In this document: piece after piece, positions 51,537-60,884 of the stretch | Layout of the letters: each line of letters opens with the position of its first letter | How positions within the stretch are numbered: the stretch's first letter is position 1 | Assembly: GCF_015560805.1 (NCBI RefSeq) | Contig: NZ_JADMSO010000005.1 | Location: forward strand, 1-64,000 | From: Mediterraneibacter glycyrrhizinilyticus | GTDB lineage: Bacteria > Bacillota > Clostridia > Lachnospirales > Lachnospiraceae | Length of the DNA stretch: 64,000 bases | Direction of reading: 5' to 3' | Translations under genes and position numbers: made by a program | The notes under the pieces: model-generated | The model's input: the letters and a program-made list of their open reading frames with translations, nothing else | Told to the model about the DNA's origin: nothing | Databases searched by the model: none

Positions 51537-52550
51537 ATGGCAGATGTGCTTTCACAAAGTCAGATTGATGCGCTGCTGCATTCTATGCAGAATGCAGATG
51601 TGGAAGAAAGCAAAGTTACACAGCCGCAACCTACGAAAACATATCGAAAATATGATTTTTACAGTCCCAAAAAATACACAAAAGATAAGTTGAAAATGCT
51701 GAAAAGCATTTATGATAACTATGCTCGGATCGCAACTTCGCAGATCAACGGCTTGTTCCGGGTGGCGAGCGAGGTGGAAGTGATCGGCGTAGAAGAGCAG
51801 AGATATTATGAATTCGGGAATGCACTGAATGAGACAGATGTGATCACTCTTGCGAAAGCAGAATTACAGGATCATTCGAAAAATCCTCCGATGGTGTTTC
51901 ATATTTCTCCGATCCTGATGGGGTCGATGATCGACAGGTTGTTGGGCGGAACCGGAACAGATACGGAAGTAGACGGTTCCTATGTATATACAGATATTGA
52001 GATCGCTCTGTATGAGAGTGTGATCAAACATTTGATCGCAATCACAAAAGATGTGTGGTCTACTTATATCCACATGGATGTGGAATTTGGATGGGTAGAA
52101 GAAAATCCGAGTATGTTCCAGGGGATCAGTGTGGATGAGACAGTCGTGATCGTCATGCTGAGAATTTCACTGGGTGAGAATATCGAGGGAGCAATGAATA
52201 TCTGCCTGCCGGGTACATTGTTGTTTAATATCTTTGATATTATAGAGAAGACCAAACATCTGGCAGATAAGGATAACAGCCACATGCAGCGAGATAACCG
52301 GGAAGAGATTCTTGAGAGTATCAAAGAGTCTGAGATGGAAGTCATGGCGCAGCTTGGCGTTGCGCGGCTGAATCTGGACGATATTTACAATCTTCATGTG
52401 GGCGATGTGATCGATTTGAACAAGCCGCAGGATTCCGCAGTATCGGTACATGTTGCCGGTCAGCCGTGGTTCAAAGGAAAACTTGGCGTATACAATAAGA
52501 ACATCGCAGTAAAAATTGAAGAACGTGCAGAAGAAAAAAATGCAGGGTAG
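51537..52550 (+). CDS. fliM: Flagellar motor switch protein FliM
   Basis: The 337-residue C-ring protein has an N-terminal CheY-binding LSQSQIDALLHSM. The middle CheC-like domain has PMVFHISPILMGSMIDRLLGG, and the C-terminal SPOA domain ends VHVAGQPWFKGKLGVYNKNIAVKI. The ATG at 51537 gives MADVLSQSQID, as in homologues; the upstream GTG adds residues not seen in the family. cheY follows directly, so regulator and target are coexpressed. Confidence 0.96.
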   Translation: MADVLSQSQIDALLHSMQNADVEESKVTQPQPTKTYRKYDFYSPKKYTKDKLKMLKSIYDNYARIATSQINGLFRVASEVEVIGVEEQRYYEFGNALNETDVITLAKAELQDHSKNPPMVFHISPILMGSMIDRLLGGTGTDTEVDGSYVYTDIEIALYESVIKHLIAITKDVWSTYIHMDVEFGWVEENPSMFQGISVDETVVIVMLRISLGENIEGAMNICLPGTLLFNIFDIIEKTKHLADKDNSHMQRDNREEILESIKESEMEVMAQLGVARLNLDDIYNLHVGDVIDLNKPQDSAVSVHVAGQPWFKGKLGVYNKNIAVKIEERAEEKNAG

Positions 52551-52626
52551 AAAAGAGATGACGGAGAAATATCAAAGATTCTCTGTACATATAAAAAGAA
52601 ATATTTATGAAAAGAGGTAATGAAAA

Positions 52627-52986
52627 ATGGCAAAAATTTTATTGGTAGACGATGCAGCTTTTATGAGAATGATGTTAAAGACAACGTTAGGACAGGCTGG
52701 TTATACAGACGTGATCGAGGCGGCAGACGGTGCGCAGGCAGTGGAAATGTATCAGGCGGAGAAACCGGATCTGGTATTTATGGATATTACGATGCCGAAT
52801 AAAGACGGTTTGGAAGCACTGAAAGAGATCAAAGCATTAGATCCGGCGGCAACGGTTGTGATGTGCTCAGCAATGGGACAGGAAGCGATGGTTATGGATT
52901 CCATCAAGTCGGGAGCGAAAGACTTTATTGTAAAACCGTTCAAACCGGAACGTATTTTGTCAACGATCAAGAAAATTCTTGGATAA
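52627..52986 (+). CDS. cheY: Chemotaxis response regulator CheY
   Basis: This 119-residue single receiver has all key residues: Asp8-Asp9 (LLVDDAAF), phospho-acceptor Asp53 (VFMDITMP), Ser81 (MCSAMGQ) and Lys103 (IVKPFKP). CheA phosphorylates it, and it then binds FliM to set rotation. FliY and CheC, both encoded nearby with phosphatase motifs, would remove the phosphate. AAGAGGTAATG is the ribosome binding site. Confidence 0.97.
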   Translation: MAKILLVDDAAFMRMMLKTTLGQAGYTDVIEAADGAQAVEMYQAEKPDLVFMDITMPNKDGLEALKEIKALDPAATVVMCSAMGQEAMVMDSIKSGAKDFIVKPFKPERILSTIKKILG

Positions 52987-53006
52987 TCAGGGAGTGAGGA
53001 AGAAAA

Positions 53007-53450
53007 ATGTCTTTTTTGAATTCTTTTGATATTAGTGTTTCAGGATTGACTGCACAAAGGCAGAGGCTGGATACTGTCGCAGAAAATATAGCAAATGCAC
53101 AGACGACGAGAACCGCGGACGGAGGTCCATACCGACGTAAGATCGTTTCTTTTGAGGAGAAACCGGCGAGTTCTTTTCAGGAGGAGTTCAATAGCCGTCT
53201 TCGGCGCTCCGGAATGGAAAAAGGCGGCGTGCGTGTTTCACAGATTACAGAAGATCAAAGAGATCTGATTCCGGTATATGATCCGGATCATCCGGACGCA
53301 AACGAAGAGGGTTATGTTATGATGCCGAATGTAGATCTTGTAAAAGAGACCGTAGACGGAATGGCTGCGACAAGATCGTACGAGGCGAATATTACAGCGT
53401 TTAATGCGATCAAAATGATGTCGCAGAAAGCGTTGGAGATCGGGAAATAA
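53007..53450 (+). CDS. flgC: Flagellar basal-body rod protein FlgC, displaced from flgB
   Basis: The 147-residue rod protein starts MSFLNSFDISVSGLTAQRQRLDTVAENIANAQTTRTADGG and carries the VDLVKETVDGMAATRSYEANITAFNAIKMMSQKALEIGK C-terminal motif. This identifies FlgC rather than another rod protein. In most genomes flgC follows flgB and precedes fliE; here it lies between cheY and fliY. The frame and ribosome binding site look normal, so the gene is functional and relocated. Confidence 0.94.
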   Translation: MSFLNSFDISVSGLTAQRQRLDTVAENIANAQTTRTADGGPYRRKIVSFEEKPASSFQEEFNSRLRRSGMEKGGVRVSQITEDQRDLIPVYDPDHPDANEEGYVMMPNVDLVKETVDGMAATRSYEANITAFNAIKMMSQKALEIGK

Positions 53451-53477
53451 GTAATTGCATAGGAGGAAAAGGGCAGA

Positions 53478-54791
53478 ATGGGATCCAATTGTTTTAGCGC
53501 ATTGGAAATAGATGCCGTAGGCGAAATCCTGAATATCAGTTTGGGAGCTTCGGCAACTGCGGTTTCAACAATGCTGAATACCAGAGTAGATATTACCACT
53601 CCTGTTGTAAATGTTGTCCGCAAGGATGAGTTTAAAATGGACAGAGTGGAGCCGGCGATCGGAGTTGAGATTACTTATATATCTGGCTTGGAGGGAAGCA
53701 ATGTCATGTTGTTAAAAAGACATGACGTGCGGGTGATCGTGGAAATGCTGATGGGCATTCCGATGACGGATGAAGAGTTTGAATTAAACGAGATGAATAT
53801 CAGCGCGGTCTGTGAAGTGATGAACCAGATGATGGGGGCGTCTTCCACAGCGCTTTCCGAATTCCTTGGAAAAGTTGTAAATATTTCAACACCGATTTCC
53901 TTTGAAGTGGAAAATGAAAAAGCGTTCATCGATAAATATTTTTCCGACGACGATTACAGAGTCGTTGTAAAATTTGCACTGAAGATCGCAGACCAACTGG
54001 AAAGCGAATTCTTTAACGTAATGCCGATCAGTCTTGCAAAGAGCCTTGTGAAAGGATTTCTTCCGGACGATGTGATCGTCGATCCGGCAAATGTAAATGA
54101 GGAAACGAAAGACGTTCCGAATGAAGAAGCAGCGCCGTCTTCAGGAGGAAAGCAGACGCTCTCCCAGGAGGAAATCGAAAGTCTGTTAAATGCGGAGGGA
54201 AGTACACAGGCAATGTTTGAGCAGCCTGCAGAATCACAGCAGGATCAAATGAGCGCCGGTATGAACCAGCAGATGAACGCACAAATGAATCAGGATCCGC
54301 AAATGAATTTGAATCCGCAGACTATGGCGCAGCAGCCGATGATGTCGGGAATGGCAGATGCATCTATGATGCAGATGCAAATGCAGATGATGCAGCAGAT
54401 GATGCAGCAAATGCAGCAGATGCAGCAACAGCAGGAGGAAAAACAAAAAGCGGCAGAACCAAAACTGATCAACGTGCAGCCGATGGTGCGACAGGATCTG
54501 AATCAGGACCGCGGCGTGGTTCTTCAGGAAGAACAGGAAGAAAATATGGAACTGATCATGGGGGTTCCGCTTGAAATCTCCGTGGAGATCGGAAGAACAA
54601 AGAAACTGGTGAAAGATATTCTGGACTTCACCAAAGGATCTTTGGTTGTTCTGGATAAACTGGCGGGAGAACAGGTCGATCTGTTCGTCAACGGACAATG
54701 TATCGCAAAAGGCGACGTTGTGGTTGTAGAAGATAATTTTGGAATTCGTATTACAGAGATCACGAAGATCAACCTGGCAACATTAGAATAG
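53478..54791 (+). CDS. fliY: Flagellar motor switch phosphatase FliY (FliN-type)
   Basis: The 437-residue protein has an N-terminal CheC-like domain with two phosphatase sites (GEILNISLGASA, about 16-28; EVMNQMMGASS, about 115-125) and a C-terminal SPOA/FliN domain (VPLEISVEIGRTKKLVKDILDF...). Between them is a linker with an extreme Met/Gln run (about 255-320, nucleotides 54245-54440). It belongs to the C-ring and dephosphorylates CheY-P. It substitutes for FliN, which is not seen separately. Confidence 0.95.
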   Translation: MGSNCFSALEIDAVGEILNISLGASATAVSTMLNTRVDITTPVVNVVRKDEFKMDRVEPAIGVEITYISGLEGSNVMLLKRHDVRVIVEMLMGIPMTDEEFELNEMNISAVCEVMNQMMGASSTALSEFLGKVVNISTPISFEVENEKAFIDKYFSDDDYRVVVKFALKIADQLESEFFNVMPISLAKSLVKGFLPDDVIVDPANVNEETKDVPNEEAAPSSGGKQTLSQEEIESLLNAEGSTQAMFEQPAESQQDQMSAGMNQQMNAQMNQDPQMNLNPQTMAQQPMMSGMADASMMQMQMQMMQQMMQQMQQMQQQQEEKQKAAEPKLINVQPMVRQDLNQDRGVVLQEEQEENMELIMGVPLEISVEIGRTKKLVKDILDFTKGSLVVLDKLAGEQVDLFVNGQCIAKGDVVVVEDNFGIRITEITKINLATLE

Positions 54792-54802
54792 GAAGGACGA
54801 TT

Positions 54803-55159
54803 ATGGGGAGTGTGATTCTGACTTTTATAGCGGCTGTTTTTATCATTTATCTAAGCTATGTCGTCAGCAAATATGTAGGACGAGGAATGAATAAAAACGG
54901 CAATTCACATTATATGCGAGTGGTCGATCAGCTTATGGTCGGACAGGATCGATACGTTGCGGTTGTACAGGCAGGGGACAAATACTTGCTGATCGGGGTA
55001 ACTTCTCAGCAGATCAGCCTTTTGCAGGAACTGGATCCGGAGGATTTGATCCCGCTTGCGCCAATTCAGGGAAACAGTACACCTAAAGCACAGGAATTCA
55101 GAGAGCTCCTGAACAAATTTGGTAAAATGACCCAAAAAGGGGGAAAAGAAGATGTATGA
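54803..55159 (+). CDS. fliO: Flagellar biosynthetic protein FliO (FliZ-like)
   Basis: The 118-residue protein has one N-terminal membrane helix (ILTFIAAVFIIYLSYVVSKYVG) and a short cytoplasmic domain with VVDQLMVGQDRYVAVVQAGDKYLLIGVTSQQISLLQEL, the FliO pattern. It helps assemble the FliP ring. It overlaps fliP by 8 bases. Confidence 0.9.
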   Translation: MGSVILTFIAAVFIIYLSYVVSKYVGRGMNKNGNSHYMRVVDQLMVGQDRYVAVVQAGDKYLLIGVTSQQISLLQELDPEDLIPLAPIQGNSTPKAQEFRELLNKFGKMTQKGGKEDV

Positions 55160-55814
55160 TTCCTTAATTAATGTCAATGGCAATCAAGTCCCTACATTAG
55201 AAATCTTATTGCTTCTGACTATTGTGGCGCTGCTGCCGTCATTGATCATCATGATGACTTCTTTTTCCCGGACGGTCATTATCCTGTCATTTTTGCGAAA
55301 TGCGCTTGGAATCCAACAGACTCCGCCCAATATGGTGTTGGTCGGGATTTCCTTGTTTTTGACATTGTTCATTATGGATCCGGTGATCAAGGAAATCAAT
55401 ACGGAAGCATATGAACCATATAAAAATCAGCAGATCACGCAGGAAGAGGCGTTGGAGCGGGCACAGGTCCCGCTGAAAGAATTCATGTTAAAGCAGACGG
55501 AGAAAAGCAGTCTGAATTTATATATGGATATGGCGGATGTGCAGCTGGCGGAGGACGAGAGCCCGGAAGACCTTTCCATGACGGTCATTGTCCCGGCGTT
55601 TATGACCAGCGAACTCAAGAGAGCGTTTGTGGCAGGATTCTTATTATTTATTCCGTTTCTTCTGATCGACATTATCGTCTCCAGTACGTTGATGTCGATG
55701 GGAATGATCATGCTTCCGCCCGCGATGATCTCGCTGCCGTTCAAATTACTTCTTTTTATTACTGTGGACGGCTGGAACTTACTGTTCTCGACAATTGTAA
55801 AAAGTTTTCGATGA
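55152..55814 (+). CDS. fliP: Flagellar export gate protein FliP
   Basis: The 220-residue membrane protein carries TSFSRTVIILSFLRNALGIQQTPPN and PAFMTSELKRAFVAGFLLFIPFLLIDIIVSSTLMSMGMIMLPPAMISLPFKLLLFI, the two family signatures. Four membrane segments are visible. There is no long cleavable signal peptide, as in other Firmicutes. It builds the FliPQR channel. Confidence 0.96.
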   Translation: MYDSLINVNGNQVPTLEILLLLTIVALLPSLIIMMTSFSRTVIILSFLRNALGIQQTPPNMVLVGISLFLTLFIMDPVIKEINTEAYEPYKNQQITQEEALERAQVPLKEFMLKQTEKSSLNLYMDMADVQLAEDESPEDLSMTVIVPAFMTSELKRAFVAGFLLFIPFLLIDIIVSSTLMSMGMIMLPPAMISLPFKLLLFITVDGWNLLFSTIVKSFR

Positions 55815-55831
55815 AGGGAAGAGATTGTTAG

Positions 55832-56092
55832 ATGACAAACGGGGAAGTATTAGACTTAATGTATGAAGTGTTTGTACTGGCAGTTCAGCTTGGAGGACCG
55901 GTTCTGGTCATCAGTATGCTCGTTGGCGTATTAATCTCCATTATACAGGCGGCAACCCAGATCCATGAACAGACGATCACGTTTGTTCCCAAGCTGCTTG
56001 TGATCGGGATCATTTTGGTGTTTACGGGCGGGAACATGCTGGAGACGCTTCAGGATTTTACAGTACGGATCTTTCAGATGATACAGGGATGA
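55832..56092 (+). CDS. fliQ: Flagellar export gate protein FliQ
   Basis: The 86-residue protein has two membrane helices separated by the conserved AATQIHEQTITFVPKLL loop. It surrounds the FliP/FliR pore. Standard length; 22 bases before fliR. Confidence 0.95.
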   Translation: MTNGEVLDLMYEVFVLAVQLGGPVLVISMLVGVLISIIQAATQIHEQTITFVPKLLVIGIILVFTGGNMLETLQDFTVRIFQMIQG

Positions 56093-56114
56093 CGATTGGA
56101 GCAAGGAGAGAGAA

Positions 56115-56882
56115 ATGCTGTTCGATACTACTGCACAGATCACCCTGTTTTCACTGATATTAATGAGAATGTCAGGGTTTATATTATTGAATCCGATTTT
56201 AGGAAGAAGAAATATCCCGATGCAGGTAAAGGCTGGATTCATTTTTATTTTGACAGTTACGGTATATTCTTTTTCGACAGGTGATGCGTTTGATATTACA
56301 AATCCGCTGGAGTATGGACTGCTTCTATTTAAAGAGTTTGCGGCGGGGTATGCGATCGGATTTGTAACAGAATTATTTTTCTTTGTGATCACATTTGCAG
56401 GATATGTAATGGATTTTCAGATGGGAATGTCGATGTCAACGGTATATGATCCGCAGAGCAATGCGCAGGTGCCGATTACAGGCAGCCTTTTACAGGCGTT
56501 TTATGTATTGTTGTTCTTTGCGGTGGACGGACATCTGGCTTTGATGAAGATTTTGCTGACATCGGCGGAGATCGTGCCTTACGGCGGGATTCTTCTGACG
56601 CAGGGGCTTGCGTCCCGGATGGTCGAGTTGTTTTCCGAGTGCGTGGTACTCGGGATCAAGTTTGCATTTCCGGTTCTGGCGGCTGAATTTCTGGTAGAGA
56701 TCGGAGTTGGGATCCTCAATAAGATCGTACCGCAGATCAATGTATTTGTGATTAATATTCAATTGAAAGTAATCGTAGGTTTGGGGTTACTTGTATTGTT
56801 GATCTCCCCGATCGGGGAATATCTCTCCAATCTTGTTACTGTGATGGTGAAAGCAATACAGGAAATCCTTACGTTTTTATAA
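56115..56882 (+). CDS. fliR: Flagellar export gate protein FliR
   Basis: The 255-residue protein has about six hydrophobic segments. ILGRRNIPMQVKAGFIFILT and GYVMDFQMGMSMSTVYDPQSNAQVPITGSLLQ are characteristic of FliR. It completes the export gate with FliP and FliQ. A GGAGAGAG site precedes the ATG; flhB follows as a separate gene, not fused as in some clostridia. Confidence 0.95.
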   Translation: MLFDTTAQITLFSLILMRMSGFILLNPILGRRNIPMQVKAGFIFILTVTVYSFSTGDAFDITNPLEYGLLLFKEFAAGYAIGFVTELFFFVITFAGYVMDFQMGMSMSTVYDPQSNAQVPITGSLLQAFYVLLFFAVDGHLALMKILLTSAEIVPYGGILLTQGLASRMVELFSECVVLGIKFAFPVLAAEFLVEIGVGILNKIVPQINVFVINIQLKVIVGLGLLVLLISPIGEYLSNLVTVMVKAIQEILTFL

Positions 56883-56918
56883 AACAGAAATTCAGAAACG
56901 AAAGCGAAGTGAAGACAG

Positions 56919-57983
56919 ATGGCAGACGATTCCAAAACTGAAAAAGCCACGCCCAAGAAGCGGCGCGATGAGCGGAAAGAGGGTCATGTCTTTTCGAGTA
57001 AAGATGTAATTGTCGTCGTGTCGCTTCTTGGGACGTTCTATGGGTTACAGATCTTGTTTCCGACTATATACAAGACGATCCGTGAGAATCTGCTCTATTA
57101 TCTGAACAATGCGTTGTCGATTGAAGAGTTATCGATGGCGCAGTTGAGCGCTTTCGGGATAGACGCCATGCAAGTGCTGGCGATCTGCATTCTTCCACTT
57201 GGATTTATTTCGATCGCGCTGGCAGTTGTGGCAACGGGCGTTCAGACAAAATTTATTTTTACCGCAAAATCAGCGGCGTTCAAGTTGAGCAATCTGAGTA
57301 TTATCAAGGGAATTAAAAACTTGTTTTCCCTGCGGAATTTGATAGAGCTTTTAAAGGGGATCCTGAAGATCACGATCCTGTGCGTCGTGTTGTATCAGGC
57401 TTTGGAAGCGGATATGCGGAATATCATGCGCATGATGGATATGGACATTCAGGTATCTTCGGTGTATACATTGCAGCTTGTGATGGATATGGTCGTGAAG
57501 ATCGGGTTGATCTTCTGCGCGATCGCCGGTTTTGATTATTTTTATCAACGATGGGATTATGAGAAAAAGATCCGGATGTCCAAGCAGGAACTGAAAGAGG
57601 AGTTCAAGCAGACGGAGGGAAATCCTGAGATCAAAGGAAAAATCCGAAATCTGCAGAGAAGCCGGGCAAGGAACCGGATGATGCAGGCAGTTCCGGATGC
57701 GGATGTGATCATCCGTAACCCGACGCATTTTGCCGTCGCGCTAAAATATGATATCCATAAAAACAACGCGCCGATACTTGTCGCAAAAGGACAGGATCTG
57801 ATCGCTTTAAAGATCGTGGAAATCGCAGAGAAAAACGGCGTTACCGTTATTGAGAACCGGCCGCTGGCGCGGGGAATCTATGCGACGACGCCGTTGGACG
57901 GTGAAATACCGGCGGAATATTATGGAGTTGTGGCAGAGATTCTGGTACAGGTTTTCCGAAAGAATAAAAAAAGTCTGGAGTAA
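56919..57983 (+). CDS. flhB: Flagellar export switch protein FlhB
   Basis: The 354-residue protein has four membrane helices and a cytoplasmic domain with the self-cleaving NPTH motif (Asn267; IIRNPTHFAVALKYD) and APILVAKGQDLIALKIVEIAEKNGV. The N-terminus DDSKTEKATPKKRRDERKEGHV is typical. After autocleavage and with FliK it switches export from hook to filament proteins. A free C-domain homologue is at 27321. It ends 3 bases before flhA. Confidence 0.96.
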   Translation: MADDSKTEKATPKKRRDERKEGHVFSSKDVIVVVSLLGTFYGLQILFPTIYKTIRENLLYYLNNALSIEELSMAQLSAFGIDAMQVLAICILPLGFISIALAVVATGVQTKFIFTAKSAAFKLSNLSIIKGIKNLFSLRNLIELLKGILKITILCVVLYQALEADMRNIMRMMDMDIQVSSVYTLQLVMDMVVKIGLIFCAIAGFDYFYQRWDYEKKIRMSKQELKEEFKQTEGNPEIKGKIRNLQRSRARNRMMQAVPDADVIIRNPTHFAVALKYDIHKNNAPILVAKGQDLIALKIVEIAEKNGVTVIENRPLARGIYATTPLDGEIPAEYYGVVAEILVQVFRKNKKSLE

Positions 57984-57986
57984 AAG

Positions 57987-60056
57987 ATGAAGAAACTATT
58001 GAATAATGCAGTCGCTGTGATCGTTGTAATGATCGTACTGTTATTAATCATTCCATTGAATCCATTTGTATTGGATGTTTTTATAATTTTGAATATTTCC
58101 ATTTCATTGATCATCTTGCTGATCAGCATGAATATCAAAGAGCCGCTGGAGTTTTCGATTTTTCCATCCATGCTTTTGATCACGACGTTGTTCCGTATCG
58201 GGATCAATATCTCTTCCACGAGAAATATCCTTGGAAACTCGGGAACGGCGGGAGCTGTGATCAAGGCGATGGGAGATTTTGTATTACAGGGAAACGTTGT
58301 AGTTGGTTTCATTATCTTTATCATTATCGTATTGGTGCAGTTCCTTGTTATCACAAAAGGTGCGGAACGAGTTGCGGAGGTTGCGGCACGTTTTACATTG
58401 GATGCGATGCCGGGAAAACAGATGGCGATCGACGCAGACTTAAGTACCGGTCTGATCGACGAGCAGCAGGCCAAGGAGCGGCGGTATAAGATCCAAAAAG
58501 AAGCGGATTTTTATGGCGCCATGGACGGTGCTACGAAGATCGTAAAGGGAGATGCGGTCATGTCCCTGATCATTACCGCAGTCAATTTCTTCGGCGGTAT
58601 GATCATCGGAATGGTGCAGGGGGGAATGTCATTTTCAGAAGTCCTTTCGGTGTATTCGATCGCAACGGTCGGAGATGGTCTTGTATCTCAGATCCCTGCG
58701 CTTCTGATCTCCACGGCAACCGGTATGGTCGTGACCAGATCCGTTTCGGAGGGAAGTCTGAATGAGGATGCTTCCAAACAGTTTCTTGCCCAGCCGAAAG
58801 CGATCATGATCACCGGCGCGGCGCTGGCAGTGATGCTTGTGATCCCGGGAATGCCGAAGATCCAGTTTGGCGTAGTCTCACTTGGATTGATGCTTGGAGG
58901 TTATATGCTGACGAAGCGGATGGAGGAAGCAGCTTCCGCTTCACGAAAAGCAGAAGAGATGGAAGAAGCCATGTCGCAGCAACAGCAGATGGTTTCCGAG
59001 GAAGAGGCGTTTAAGGACATCAGCAATGTGTATGATCTGATACAGGTAGAGCCGATCGAGATGGAATTTGGATATAGTCTGATCCCGCTGGTAGATGAGG
59101 GCAGCGGTGGAAAAATGATCAACCGGATCGTGATCTTCCGGCGGCAGTACGCACAAGAAATGGGATTTGTAATTCCGTCAATCCGGTTAAGAGACAGTTC
59201 CAGTCTGAATACCAATCAATACGTGATCAAGATCCGCGGCGAAGAAGTCGCAAAGGGCGAGATACTTGTGGATTATTATCTTGCTTTAGAACCGCCGAAT
59301 CCGGAGAAAGAGATCGAGGGAATCGATACGATCGAACCGGCATACGGCATTCCGAGTAAATGGATCACTGTGGATAAGAAGGAGATGGCGGAGATTTATG
59401 GATATACGGTGATCGATCCGTTATCCGTGATGCTGACCCATTTATCGGAGACGATCAAACAACATTCTTACGAGCTTCTGAACCGACAGGAAGTTGTGAA
59501 GCTGGTGGACAATATGAAGAAGAAATCACCGGAACTGATCGAAGAACTGATTCCGACAACGATTTCTTATGGAAATTTCCAAAAAATATTGACGAATCTT
59601 TTGAAAGAGGGCATTCCGATCAAAGATATGGAGACGATCATGGAGACGATCATCGACGCGTCTATGGCGGTGAAAGATCTGGATTCTGTGACCGAACATA
59701 TCCGTATGGCGCTGAAGCGTACGATCACGAGAAAGTTCTGTGAGGGCGGCAGCATGAAAGTGATCACTCTGGATGCAGATCTGGAGAAGAACATCATCAC
59801 AAGCCTGACCGCAGGCGATCAGGGAATGTATCTGGCGCTCAGTCCGGATGTGATGCAGACCGTGATCACAAAACTGGGAGAGGAAATTAAAAAATTCAAC
59901 GGATTTTCACAGCCTCCGGTTGTTCTTACGAGCCAGGTCGTGCGCGTACATGTGCATCATCTGATCGAACAGTTTTATCCGAATGTTTATGTTCTTTCTT
60001 TTAATGAGATCAACAATAATATACAAATCCAGGCGGTAGGGAACATTGCCGTCTGA
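57987..60056 (+). CDS. flhA: Flagellar export apparatus protein FlhA
   Basis: The 689-residue protein has eight predicted membrane segments in the first 320 residues, with the FHIPEP-family stretch RFTLDAMPGKQMAIDADLSTGLI and FYGAMDGATKIVKGDAV. The large cytoplasmic domain (about 360-689) docks chaperone-substrate complexes. Length is standard. The genes flhF and flhG, usually next in Bacillus, are missing here, and the sigma factor gene follows instead. Confidence 0.97.
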   Translation: MKKLLNNAVAVIVVMIVLLLIIPLNPFVLDVFIILNISISLIILLISMNIKEPLEFSIFPSMLLITTLFRIGINISSTRNILGNSGTAGAVIKAMGDFVLQGNVVVGFIIFIIIVLVQFLVITKGAERVAEVAARFTLDAMPGKQMAIDADLSTGLIDEQQAKERRYKIQKEADFYGAMDGATKIVKGDAVMSLIITAVNFFGGMIIGMVQGGMSFSEVLSVYSIATVGDGLVSQIPALLISTATGMVVTRSVSEGSLNEDASKQFLAQPKAIMITGAALAVMLVIPGMPKIQFGVVSLGLMLGGYMLTKRMEEAASASRKAEEMEEAMSQQQQMVSEEEAFKDISNVYDLIQVEPIEMEFGYSLIPLVDEGSGGKMINRIVIFRRQYAQEMGFVIPSIRLRDSSSLNTNQYVIKIRGEEVAKGEILVDYYLALEPPNPEKEIEGIDTIEPAYGIPSKWITVDKKEMAEIYGYTVIDPLSVMLTHLSETIKQHSYELLNRQEVVKLVDNMKKKSPELIEELIPTTISYGNFQKILTNLLKEGIPIKDMETIMETIIDASMAVKDLDSVTEHIRMALKRTITRKFCEGGSMKVITLDADLEKNIITSLTAGDQGMYLALSPDVMQTVITKLGEEIKKFNGFSQPPVVLTSQVVRVHVHHLIEQFYPNVYVLSFNEINNNIQIQAVGNIAV

Positions 60057-60074
60057 CAGTTATGAGGGAAGAGT

Positions 60075-60884
60075 ATGAGTATACAGGAAGATTATACAGA
60101 AAAGTCGAATGAAGAACTTTTGCAGATGTATGGCTCTACCCATAGTCTGGAGATCAAACAGGAACTGGTGATGCGTTATCTCTATGTTGTAAAGAGTATT
60201 GCGCTGCAGATGCGCGATGTATATATCAGCTTTTCGCAGATGGAAGATATTGTCAACGAGGGCGTGCTTGTGATCATGAATGCGATCGAGAAGTTTGACG
60301 CAAAAAAACAGGTGAAATTCGAGACCTATATTTCCAAAAGGATCAAAGGCATGATCATCGATCTCGCGAGAAAACAAGACTGGGTCCCGAGGAGCGTAAG
60401 AAAAAGCGCAAGAGATATTGAAGATGCGGTTACCACATTATATAATAAAAACGGAACAGATCCGTCGCCGGAAGAGGTAGCGAAATATCTTGGGATCACG
60501 ATGGAGAAGTATCAGGAGATCTTAAGGAAAGCGACGTTGTTCCATGTACTTTCTCTGGATATGGTGCTGGCAGAGGCGCAGGAGAACAGTACGCATGTAC
60601 AGCTTCCGACCAGCGGGGAAGAAAAGCAGCCGGAATCCTGCCTGCTCAGGCAGGAGCTGACCGATGTGTTGGCGGAGGGGATCAGAACATTGAGGGAAAA
60701 AGAGCAGCTGGTCATTTCGCTTTATTATGTAGAGGAATTGAACATGAGGCAGATCGCGCAAGTGTTGGAGATCAGCGAGCCCCGTGTGTCTCAGATCCAT
60801 AGCAGCGGTATTAAAAAATTAAAAAAATATATGCAGAAATTTAATCAGGAAGGGGAAAAGAAGCATGTTTCAAGGATATTATAA
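60075..60884 (+). CDS. fliA: RNA polymerase sigma-28 factor (FliA/SigD)
   Basis: The 269-residue sigma-70-family factor has region 2 with QMEDIVNEGVLVIMNAIEKFD and FETYISKRIKGMIIDLARKQDWVPRSVR (the QDWVPRSVR motif is typical of flagellar sigma). Region 3 follows, and region 4 has MRQIAQVLEISEPRVSQIHSSGIKKLKK. It transcribes late genes such as flagellin and the che genes and is held by FlgM (20792). It overlaps the next gene by 20 bases. Confidence 0.95.
   Translation: MSIQEDYTEKSNEELLQMYGSTHSLEIKQELVMRYLYVVKSIALQMRDVYISFSQMEDIVNEGVLVIMNAIEKFDAKKQVKFETYISKRIKGMIIDLARKQDWVPRSVRKSARDIEDAVTTLYNKNGTDPSPEEVAKYLGITMEKYQEILRKATLFHVLSLDMVLAEAQENSTHVQLPTSGEEKQPESCLLRQELTDVLAEGIRTLREKEQLVISLYYVEELNMRQIAQVLEISEPRVSQIHSSGIKKLKKYMQKFNQEGEKKHVSRIL

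Noticed and set aside
54234-54698. His/Leu-rich frame opposite fliY
   Set aside because: It is the antisense of the Met/Gln-coding repeats and has no other support.
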